A stretch of 22,345 nucleotides of DNA, taken from contig CAZAFM010000031.1 of the NCBI GenBank assembly GCA_964484395.1, positions 1-22,345 of the forward strand. The letters are read 5' to 3'. This document shows positions 13,301 through 19,864 of this stretch, in pieces. A program made the translations under genes and the position numbers. The notes under the pieces were generated by a model. The model made no database searches. It saw only the letters and a program-made list of their open reading frames with translations, and was not told where the DNA came from. The stretch is from CAZAFM01 sp964484395 (GTDB taxonomy: Bacteria; Campylobacterota; Campylobacteria; Campylobacterales; CAZAFM01). The first letter of the stretch is position 1. Each line of letters opens with the position of its first letter.

Positions 13301-13648
13301 ATGGTTCTTATATTTGGAGTTGCACTTATTGGTGGAGCTATTTTTTACTACTTTGAGAGATCGCAAAAAAAACTAAATGAGCAAAAAATCGCAAACTATG
13401 TAGATGATATAAAAAATGCTAAGAACCACTCATTAGAGGAGAGAGGGCAGAAGATTGAAGAGCTTTTACAGACAAATGGTTATCGGCTTGAAAAAAGAGA
13501 AAAAGGGTATCTGAAGTTTTCAAAAAAAGATATAAGTATTGGACTTTTGGTATTTTATTTTGGTTTTTTGGGAGTTGGAGTTTTGATATATTTGGTATAC
13601 TTCTATTTTTTTAAGAAGATGGAGATAAAAGAGATACACTACCAATAA
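13301..13648 (+). CDS. Small two-helix membrane protein, hypothetical
   Basis: I do not recognise this 115-residue protein. An N-terminal hydrophobic helix (about 1-17) leads into a charged, probably coiled-coil stretch (about 19-60, with repeated Lys/Glu and EERGQKIEELLQTNGYRLEKR). A second long hydrophobic helix follows (about 79-103), with a short basic tail. The topology suggests both ends on the same side, with the coil outside or inside the membrane. The ATG has a weak AGGATTAGG ahead and a TATAAT box. Its stop is inside a terminator-like hairpin, so it appears to be a single-gene transcript. Confidence 0.75.
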   Translation: MVLIFGVALIGGAIFYYFERSQKKLNEQKIANYVDDIKNAKNHSLEERGQKIEELLQTNGYRLEKREKGYLKFSKKDISIGLLVFYFGFLGVGVLIYLVYFYFFKKMEIKEIHYQ

Positions 13649-13681
13649 ACCCCATCAGCTTTTAGAAAAAGGATGGGGTTT
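13647..13681 (+). terminator. Terminator-like hairpin
   Basis: AAACCCCATC (13647-13656) and GATGGGGTTT (13672-13681) form a perfect 10-bp stem. An inner CTTTT/AAAAG stem and a 3-base loop extend it beyond a 2-base bulge. The tail is only TTTGG, so termination may be partial and could let some transcript run on into the phosphatase gene. It overlaps the stop of the preceding gene. Confidence 0.6.
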
Positions 13682-13756
13682 GGTGTTGAATTAACCTTGC
13701 AACTATCTCAATGCAAAGAGCGTTCCATTATTGATAAGGTAAGTAGGGAGTTGTAT

Positions 13757-14227
13757 TTGAAAAGTAGCGTAAAATCTATACTTTTTGTATGTCTAGGAAA
13801 TATATGTAGGTCGCCACTAGCAGAAGGTATAGCTAAGAGTTTAGCTAAACAAAAGGGTGTAGATATAGAGATAGATTCAGCAGGAACAAGCGGTTGGCAC
13901 ATAGGAGAGCCACCTTGCCAAAGAAGCATAGATGTAGCTAGAAGTAATGATTTAGATATAAGTAGTCTTAGAGGGAGACGGATAAATCCGCTTGATATGG
14001 AGAGGTTTGAGCTATTTGTAGTGATGGACTCTATGAATTACAATGATATGGTAAAAGTGATGAACTTTCCAAAAGAGAGAGTTTATAAGCTTGGAAGCTT
14101 TGGCTTTGAAGGAAAAGATGTGCCAGATCCATATAACTTTTCTGGAAATGAGGGCTTTGATGAGGTGTATAAAATGATAAAAAAAGGTGTAGAGATGATG
14201 TTTACTGAGTTTAGGATAGGTAGTTGA
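13757..14227 (+). CDS. Low-molecular-weight protein tyrosine phosphatase
   Basis: The family signature CX5R-S is at Cys12-LGNIC-Arg18-Ser, and the general acid is Asp124 in VPDPYN. These enzymes dephosphorylate tyrosines; in bacteria they often counter a polysaccharide-export kinase, although some act as arsenate reductases. No bacterial tyrosine kinase is in view. I place the start at TTG 13757, with AGGGAG 6 bases ahead, giving 156 residues, the normal length. A longer frame from 13673 would begin inside the upstream hairpin and add 28 residues that do not belong to the family. The stop overlaps the next start as TTGA. Confidence 0.9.
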   Translation: MKSSVKSILFVCLGNICRSPLAEGIAKSLAKQKGVDIEIDSAGTSGWHIGEPPCQRSIDVARSNDLDISSLRGRRINPLDMERFELFVVMDSMNYNDMVKVMNFPKERVYKLGSFGFEGKDVPDPYNFSGNEGFDEVYKMIKKGVEMMFTEFRIGS

Positions 14228-14967
14228 AAAACATAACAGAGCCTGAAAGAATATGTGAGTTTTACCCAGATATAAGGGAGTGTAGCTACCTTAAGGATAG
14301 AGATGCTGAATTTCGCTATTTTCATATAGAGGGGTGTTCTAATGCTATCTACCAAGTCCTTCTAGAAAGAGGCTGGAGGCGTTTTGGGATGTATTTTTTT
14401 ACGCCTATTTGCTCAAGTTGTAGTGAGTGTATTACTATTAGATATTTAGCAGATGAGTTTTCACCTAGTAAAAACCAAAAAAGAGTTTTGAAAAAAAATC
14501 AAGACTTAGAGATAGAAGTCTCTCATCCTAGGATGACCATGGAGCATTTAGACCTATATACGCGCTACCATATACATATGAACAAAAAAAAGGGCTGGGA
14601 CTACTCACCTACAAGACCAAAGTCATATCATGAGATGTTTGTAGAGGGGTATGAGGAGTTTGGATATGAGATTAGATATAGGCTTGAGGGGAAGCTTGTA
14701 GGAGTCTCTTTATGTGATGTACTGCCACACTCTATTTCTGCTGTTTACTTTTATTACGACCCAGATATGCCAAAAAGGTCACTAGGGGTCTTTTCACTCC
14801 TAAAGCAACTAGAGCTTGCAAAAAAGAGTAATATCAACTATCTCTACCCAGGATATTGGATAGAGGGGCATGCTAGTATGGGATATAAGGAGAGGTTTAG
14901 ACCGCTAGAAGTTTTGACAAACAGACCAGATTTAGATGAAAAACCAGTATGGGGGAGGTTGGATTAG
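14224..14967 (+). CDS. bpt: Aspartate/glutamate leucyltransferase or arginyltransferase
   Basis: This 247-residue aminoacyl-tRNA-protein transferase of the ATE/Bpt family moves Leu (Bpt) or Arg (Ate) from tRNA to proteins with N-terminal Asp/Glu, making an N-degron for ClpS/ClpAP. The N-terminal domain has the Cys cluster Cys20 and Cys63/Cys66/Cys69 (PICSSCSECITIR). The GNAT-like C-terminal half has MNKKKGWDYSPTRPKSY, GKLVGVSLCDVLP and the signature YLYPGYWIEGHASMGYK. Members in this lineage are annotated as leucyltransferases, but sequence alone does not fix the amino acid. The TTG start overlaps the phosphatase stop by 4 bases. Confidence 0.88.
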   Translation: MKNITEPERICEFYPDIRECSYLKDRDAEFRYFHIEGCSNAIYQVLLERGWRRFGMYFFTPICSSCSECITIRYLADEFSPSKNQKRVLKKNQDLEIEVSHPRMTMEHLDLYTRYHIHMNKKKGWDYSPTRPKSYHEMFVEGYEEFGYEIRYRLEGKLVGVSLCDVLPHSISAVYFYYDPDMPKRSLGVFSLLKQLELAKKSNINYLYPGYWIEGHASMGYKERFRPLEVLTNRPDLDEKPVWGRLD

Positions 14968-14968
14968 G

Positions 14969-15733
14969 ATGAAATTTACAAATTTTATATCATACTATTT
15001 TGGAAGGGTGGCTTCATATAGGTTTCCCTCCAAGCTTCAGGGCTTTATAAACAGAGCTTATGTTAAGAGTTTTAAATTAGATATGTCTGAGTTTGAGGAT
15101 GTAGAGTCATATAGCTCTTTAAATGCGCTTTTTACAAGAGAACTAAAAAAAAGCAGAGATATAGATGAAGCTAACTTTATCTCTCCTAGTGATGGTATGC
15201 TTAGTATAGCTAGAAGTGCTCCTAATGATATGGCTGTGCAGGCAAAAGGCTTCTACTACTCTTTAGCTAGTCTAATAGATGATGAGTTTGTAGGTGGAAG
15301 CTACTGCACTATCTATCTCTCACCTAGTGACTATCATAGATTCCACGCACCAACTGATATGAGGGTAGAGTCTATAAAGTTTCTAGAAGGTGGCTTACTT
15401 CCTGTAAACTCATTTTCAACCTCAAACTTTAAAGAGCTTTTTGTAAGGAATGAAAGAGTAGTTTTGAAGTGTAAAGACGCTCAAGAAGAGAGCTTTTATA
15501 TGGTATTTGTAGGTGCTCTAAATGTAGGAAGTGTGAAAATAGAAGGAGTGGATAGACTAAGTAACTCTAAGGAAAGAGAGGAGTGCTTTTTTAAGCCAGA
15601 TAAGGAGTATAAAAAAGGGGAGGAATTAGGCTACTTTCAGATGGGTTCGACTGTTATTATGGTCTTTGAAAAAGATGTGAGTTTTCAAAAGAGTGAGGGT
15701 GAAAAGATAAGGTTTGGAGAGGCTTTAATCTAG
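14969..15733 (+). CDS. psd: Phosphatidylserine decarboxylase proenzyme
   Basis: Psd turns phosphatidylserine into phosphatidylethanolamine after self-cleavage into a pyruvoyl enzyme. The 254-residue form has Asp75 (SPSDG), His126 (YHRFHAP) and the cleavage motif MGST with Ser227, the complete Asp-His-Ser set. I start it at ATG 14969, one base after the bpt stop; a longer frame from 14936 would add 11 residues that merely read bpt in another frame. GGGGGAGG lies about 10 bases upstream. This is the real decarboxylase partner of PssA even though it is 10 kb from pssA, where a serine-less relative sits instead. Its TAG stop shares CTAG with the convergent gene. Confidence 0.95.
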   Translation: MKFTNFISYYFGRVASYRFPSKLQGFINRAYVKSFKLDMSEFEDVESYSSLNALFTRELKKSRDIDEANFISPSDGMLSIARSAPNDMAVQAKGFYYSLASLIDDEFVGGSYCTIYLSPSDYHRFHAPTDMRVESIKFLEGGLLPVNSFSTSNFKELFVRNERVVLKCKDAQEESFYMVFVGALNVGSVKIEGVDRLSNSKEREECFFKPDKEYKKGEELGYFQMGSTVIMVFEKDVSFQKSEGEKIRFGEALI

Positions 15734-16032
15734 GATTTATTTTTATTTTTTAACTCTTTTGCAGCTTGTTTTGCTTCTCTTTCGTGTTCATCCTCTAGTT
15801 TTCGTCGTTTTTCTTGCAAGGAGCTTCTTTGTATTTCTATCATCCTCTCTCTAGACTCTTTTATCTTCTCATCTACTTTATCTTTCGCTCTTGAATTGCC
15901 AAGCATTGGCTGTGAGAGCAGAAGTATAAAAACAAAAAACCCAACAAAAACAGACTCATAAAAGCCCCCACCAAGATTTAGCCATCCTATGTAGATTATT
16001 AAAGAGAAGAGCGCTTTTAGAAAAACTACCAT
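15730..16032 (-). CDS. Small membrane-anchored coiled-coil protein, hypothetical
   Basis: I do not recognise this 100-residue protein. It has two N-terminal hydrophobic helices (about 3-19 and 25-41) joined by LNLGGGF. The second half is highly charged and almost certainly helical (about 50-100: DEKIKESRERMIEIQRSS, then Lys/Glu/Arg repeats) and ends Lys-Asn-rich. It therefore looks like a hairpin anchor with a cytoplasmic coiled coil. The ATG follows AGGGG, and a TATAAA-like box lies just ahead. It converges on psd with the two TAG stops overlapping in CTAG, and is divergent from the tautomerase-sucrose operon. Confidence 0.75.
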   Translation of the reverse strand: MVVFLKALFSLIIYIGWLNLGGGFYESVFVGFFVFILLLSQPMLGNSRAKDKVDEKIKESRERMIEIQRSSLQEKRRKLEDEHEREAKQAAKELKNKNKS

Positions 16033-16064
16033 AACCCCTACCTTATTTATATATGTTTAGTTTA

Positions 16065-16073
16065 TGTTATAAT
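16065..16073 (+). promoter_or_regulatory. Extended -10 promoter of the sucrose operon
   Basis: TG-T-TATAAT is a perfect extended -10 element, 31 bases ahead of the tautomerase ATG. AT-rich sequence lies upstream. It is the only obvious promoter before the five-gene run that ends with sucrose synthase. Confidence 0.65.
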
Positions 16074-16104
16074 CCCTTTGTTTGACCTAAATAAAGGAGT
16101 AAAT

Positions 16105-16305
16105 ATGCCTTACATTGAGGTAAAAGTTGCAGGTAGTCTAAATGATGACCAAAAAAGAGAGATAGCAAAAAGCTTTAGTGAAACTATGGAGAGAGTTGCT
16201 GGAAAACCAAAGGCCGCTAGCTACATAGTCTTTAGTGAAGTAGATAGAAAAAACTGGGCAAAGGGTGATAATATTCTTGCTGATTTAGATAGGAAAAATG
16301 GGTAG
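16105..16305 (+). CDS. 4-oxalocrotonate tautomerase family protein
   Basis: This 66-residue protein begins MPYIEVKVAGSLNDDQKREIA. The Pro exposed after Met removal is the catalytic base of the tautomerase superfamily, and the beta-alpha-beta layout fits. The ATG at 16105 has AAAGGAG 5 bases ahead; an upstream in-frame TTG would bury Pro inside the chain, so it is rejected. Arg/Lys residues that bind the carboxylates in true 4-OT enzymes are not in a clearly standard position, so the substrate is unknown. It is first in the sucrose operon and overlaps the ABC ATPase gene by 8 bases; a link to sucrose metabolism is not evident. Confidence 0.85.
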   Translation: MPYIEVKVAGSLNDDQKREIAKSFSETMERVAGKPKAASYIVFSEVDRKNWAKGDNILADLDRKNG

Positions 16306-16882
16306 TGTTTTAGAGATAGATAATATTAGCTTTTCTTATGGGGATAATGAGATTTTTAGGGACTTTTCACTTAGTCTATCTTATGGTGAAATAGTCTCAG
16401 TAGTCGGGGCTAGTGGAAGTGGGAAGAGCACTCTTTTTGAGCTTATATCAGGAGAGCTAACCCCAGATGCTGGAACTATTAAGAGAGATAGAATATCCTT
16501 TATATTTCAAGACCCATACAACTCCTTCTCGCCCACATACTCTATACTAAACCAGATAGAGGATGTGGCTTTAGTAGATGGAGTAGAAGAGCTTTTAGAA
16601 GCTTTAAATCTTGAGCGCTCCCTTATCTACAAAAAGCCATTTGAGCTTTCAGGTGGTGAACTACAAAGATGCTCTATTCTAAGAGCGCTACTAATGAAGC
16701 CAAACCTTATTCTAGCTGATGAGCCTACTAGTGCTCTTGATAACATAACCTCTCTTGATGTAATGAAGCTTCTTTTGAGGTTTTTGGATAGAAGTGCTAT
16801 TTTGTTAGTAACTCATGACCTAGACTTAGCAAAATGGTGTAGTGATAGGGTGGTTGAGATAGGAGAGAAGGAGGAAGTATGA
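16298..16882 (+). CDS. ABC transporter ATP-binding protein (no permease nearby)
   Basis: This 194-residue ABC ATPase has Walker A GASGSGKS (37-44), Q-loop Gln71 (FQDPYNSFSPT), signature LSGGE (118-122), Walker B LILADEP and the switch His173 (LVTHD). The Q-loop segment and short length resemble peptide/nickel-type (Dpp/Nik) or small export ATPases. All nucleotide-binding motifs are complete. No membrane or binding subunit is encoded beside it, so it must pair with a permease elsewhere or serve another role. It overlaps the tautomerase gene by 8 bases and the sugar kinase gene by 4 (ATGA), so it is translated as part of this operon. Confidence 0.88.
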   Translation: MGSVLEIDNISFSYGDNEIFRDFSLSLSYGEIVSVVGASGSGKSTLFELISGELTPDAGTIKRDRISFIFQDPYNSFSPTYSILNQIEDVALVDGVEELLEALNLERSLIYKKPFELSGGELQRCSILRALLMKPNLILADEPTSALDNITSLDVMKLLLRFLDRSAILLVTHDLDLAKWCSDRVVEIGEKEEV

Positions 16883-17760
16883 AGTATAAAAAAATAGTTG
16901 TCTTCGGTGAGATACTATATGATGTTTTTGAGGATAGAAAAAGACTAGGGGGTGCTCCTTTTAATGTTGCTTATAACTGTTATATGATGGGTGCGGATGT
17001 GCTTTTTTTAAGCTCTATTGGAAGAGATAAAGAGGGCTTAGAGATAGAGGAGTTTTTTAACAAAAGTGGATTTGATAGCTCTTGTGTAAAAAGGCTTAAC
17101 AATGCTACTACTGGAAGGGTTGAGGTAGTTTTAAAAGATAAAGAGCCTACATATAATATAGTTGATGGTGTAGCTTATGACTACATAGATACCTGTCTTG
17201 AAGAGATAGATAGTGATGATATACTATATGCAGGCACGCTTGCACTAAGACACAAAAACAACCAAAACTCTTTTAAAAAACTCATATCCACTTCTGAAAA
17301 TCTCTTTTTAGATGTCAATCTAAGAGAACCTTTTTATAGTAGAGATGTTTTAGAGCTCACCATTGGTGCTGCTAGATGGTTAAAGATAAACTATGATGAG
17401 CTATATGTGATAAAAAAAATGTTCAACCTAGTAAAAGATGACCATATAGAGCTATGTTATGAGCTAAAGCAAGCATTTGATATAGAAAAAGTCATACTAA
17501 CTATGGGAGAAAAGGGAGCTATGTCCATAGCTTCAGATGTCTCTTATGCAGAGGCAAAAAAAGTCCAAAACTTCGTTGATAGTGTGGGTGCAGGAGATGC
17601 TTTTAGCTCAGTATATATAGCTGGGCTAAAGGAGGGCAGAGAGGATGAGGCTAAGCTTTTAGATGATGCAGCTTCATTTTCAGCAAAAGTCTGTACTTTA
17701 AGAGGAGCCATAACAAGTAGTAGGACTTTTTATAAAGAACAAGGGGAAGTAGATGGATAA
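16879..17760 (+). CDS. PfkB-family sugar kinase, probable fructokinase
   Basis: This 293-residue ribokinase-family kinase has the N-terminal GGAPFNVAYN (24-33) that binds sugar, and the C-terminal anion-hole/catalytic motif DSVGAGDAF with Asp240. The GEILYDVFE and GGAPFNVA forms are typical of fructokinases. Its place between ABC ATPase and sucrose-phosphate synthase fits that role: it would phosphorylate the fructose released by sucrose synthase to fructose-6-phosphate, the acceptor for the synthase. The ATG overlaps the previous stop (ATGA) and its end overlaps the synthase by 8 bases. Specificity is inferred from context; another keto-sugar is possible. Confidence 0.88.
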   Translation: MKYKKIVVFGEILYDVFEDRKRLGGAPFNVAYNCYMMGADVLFLSSIGRDKEGLEIEEFFNKSGFDSSCVKRLNNATTGRVEVVLKDKEPTYNIVDGVAYDYIDTCLEEIDSDDILYAGTLALRHKNNQNSFKKLISTSENLFLDVNLREPFYSRDVLELTIGAARWLKINYDELYVIKKMFNLVKDDHIELCYELKQAFDIEKVILTMGEKGAMSIASDVSYAEAKKVQNFVDSVGAGDAFSSVYIAGLKEGREDEAKLLDDAASFSAKVCTLRGAITSSRTFYKEQGEVDG

Positions 17761-19855
17761 GCTATATATAGTACTCATAAGTGTACATGGCCTCATAAGA
17801 GGTGAAGAGCTAGAGCTTGGCAGGGATGCTGATACTGGTGGTCAAGTCAAGTATGTAGTAGAGCTTGCTAAAGCTTTAGCAAAAGATGAGAGAGTTGAGA
17901 AAGTAGAGCTTATAACTAGAAAGATAGTTGATAAAAAAGTTAGCGAGGACTACTCAAAAAAGATAGAACAGGTAAATGATAAATTTGACATAATAAGAGT
18001 GCCATGTGGTCCTAGAAGATATATGAGAAAAGAGGTGCTTTGGCCATATCTTGATAGTTTTATGGATGGAGCAATCCACCACTTTAGGATGAAGAAAAAA
18101 CTTCCAAATATCATACATGCTCACTATGCAGATGCTGGTTATGTGGGTGCAGCTATTGCTGGTTTGCTTGAGCTTCCTTTTGTCTTCACTGGGCACTCTT
18201 TGGGTAGTGAGAAACAAAGAAGACTTATGGATGGAGGTATGAGTCTTGAGGAGATTCAAAACAGATACAATATCAAAACACGAATTGAGGGTGAAGAAAA
18301 TGCTTTAAGTGTTGCTGATATGGTCGTAGCAAGTACACTTCAAGAGGTAAATGAGCAGTATAAAAAATATGAGAACTATGATAAAAAGAGGATGAAAGTC
18401 ATACCTCCGGGGGTTGATATTGCTAAGTTTGATAGGAAGTTTGATGACTTTAGTGTAGTGCAAGACAAACTCTCTCCTTTTTTAAAAGATATCAAAAAGC
18501 CAACTATACTAGCTATCTCAAGGGCAGATGATAAAAAAAATATTAAATCTCTAATTGAAGCCTATGGAAAAAATAAAAACCTTCAAGAGGTGGCTAATCT
18601 TGTTTTGATTCTTGGAAATAGAGAAGATATAGAGGAGCTTGATGCTGGGGCTAAAAGGGTTCTACAGAGGACATTAAGACTGATAGATAAGTACAATCTA
18701 TACGGAAAAGTCGCATACCCAAAAACACATGAGCCAGATGATATACCTCTTTTTTATGCGTATGCTAAAAAAACAAAGGGTGTTTTTGTAAATATAGCTT
18801 TTACAGAGCCTTTTGGTTTGACACTAATAGAAGCTGCTGCTAGTGGAGTGCCAATAGTTGCTACAAATGATGGGGGACCAAAAGATATCATCAAAAACTG
18901 CAAACACGGGGTTTTAGTCTCGCCTACAAATATAGATGAGATAGAAGCAGCCCTAGAAGAGACATTAACAAATAGTAGAAAATGGAGCAACTACTCCAAA
19001 AAGGGGTTAGCAGGAGTAAAAAACTACTACACTTGGGAGAGTCATGTAGATACATATCTAACTGAGATAGAGAGAATAGTAGATACAACTACATCAGTAA
19101 ACATATCTCTAAAGCCTATGCAGAAGTTCTCACTTATGGATAAGATGCTTATATGTGATATAGACAATACCCTTCTAGGTGATAAACAATCCCTTGCACA
19201 ACTTATAGAACTTATAGAGAATAAAGAGTTTAATATGGGCTTTGGGATAGCAACAGGACGGCATATAGAGAGTGCTAATGAGGTTTTAAAAGAGTGGGGA
19301 GTTCCTAAGCCAGACCTTATGATAACATCTGTAGGTAGTGAGATATACTATGGAAAAAAAGGCATAAGAGATAGAGGTTGGGATGACCATATTGATAAAG
19401 GGTGGGATAAAGATAAAATACTTGAAGCTCTATATAATATAGATGGATTAGTGCTACAAGATAAGGTCAACCAAAGAGACCACAAAGTAAGCTACATGGT
19501 TGACCCAAAAGCAAAAGTAAATCTAAGAGAGATAAAAAGACTACTTAGAAAATCAAACCTAGCTGTAAATGTTATTTACTCTCATGGTGAGTTTTTAGAT
19601 GTTCTACCATTTCGTGCATCAAAAGGACAGGCTGTCAGATATACTGCATTTAAATGGGGTATAAACTTCTCAGATATACTTGTGGCAGGGGATTCTGGTA
19701 ATGATGAGGATATGCTAAGTGGTGGCTCTTTGGCGATTGTTGTTGGTAATTATTCAAAAGAGCTTAAGAAGCTAAGAGGTAGAGTTAATGTCTATTTTGC
19801 CAATACAAACTATGCGGCTGGTATTTTAGAGGGTATAAACTACTACGATTTTTAA
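17753..19855 (+). CDS. Two-domain sucrose-phosphate synthase with phosphatase domain
   Basis: The N-terminal GT4 glycosyltransferase (about 1-445) makes sucrose-6-phosphate from NDP-glucose and fructose-6-phosphate. Visible motifs are SVHGLIRG, DADTGGQVKYV (25-35), HAHYADAGYVG (122-132), Arg257 with Lys261/262, and the nucleotide-sugar EX7E pair in TEPFGLTLIEAAASG (Glu352, Glu360). A C-terminal HAD domain (about 463-700) resembles sucrose-phosphate phosphatase and keeps every expected catalytic residue: Asp469 and Asp471 in DIDNT, Thr501 (ATGR), Lys624 (ASKG) and Asp647/Asp651 (GDSGNDEDM). The one protein may therefore do both synthesis and dephosphorylation; no separate phosphatase gene is in the operon. 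AAGGGG precedes the ATG. Sucrose synthase follows after 9 bases. Confidence 0.93.
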   Translation: MDKLYIVLISVHGLIRGEELELGRDADTGGQVKYVVELAKALAKDERVEKVELITRKIVDKKVSEDYSKKIEQVNDKFDIIRVPCGPRRYMRKEVLWPYLDSFMDGAIHHFRMKKKLPNIIHAHYADAGYVGAAIAGLLELPFVFTGHSLGSEKQRRLMDGGMSLEEIQNRYNIKTRIEGEENALSVADMVVASTLQEVNEQYKKYENYDKKRMKVIPPGVDIAKFDRKFDDFSVVQDKLSPFLKDIKKPTILAISRADDKKNIKSLIEAYGKNKNLQEVANLVLILGNREDIEELDAGAKRVLQRTLRLIDKYNLYGKVAYPKTHEPDDIPLFYAYAKKTKGVFVNIAFTEPFGLTLIEAAASGVPIVATNDGGPKDIIKNCKHGVLVSPTNIDEIEAALEETLTNSRKWSNYSKKGLAGVKNYYTWESHVDTYLTEIERIVDTTTSVNISLKPMQKFSLMDKMLICDIDNTLLGDKQSLAQLIELIENKEFNMGFGIATGRHIESANEVLKEWGVPKPDLMITSVGSEIYYGKKGIRDRGWDDHIDKGWDKDKILEALYNIDGLVLQDKVNQRDHKVSYMVDPKAKVNLREIKRLLRKSNLAVNVIYSHGEFLDVLPFRASKGQAVRYTAFKWGINFSDILVAGDSGNDEDMLSGGSLAIVVGNYSKELKKLRGRVNVYFANTNYAAGILEGINYYDF

Positions 19856-19864
19856 GGGGTAATT

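Noticed and set aside
13694..13720. TTGCA...TGCAA repeat upstream of the phosphatase gene
   Set aside because: Arms of five bases with a long loop are expected by chance.
13673..13756. N-terminal extension of the tyrosine phosphatase to 13673
   Set aside because: It would begin inside a terminator-like hairpin and adds 28 residues absent from the family; TTG at 13757 has a proper ribosome site.
14936..14968. N-terminal extension of psd
   Set aside because: The 11 extra residues are the bpt 3' end read in another frame; ATG 14969 fits the usual Psd start.
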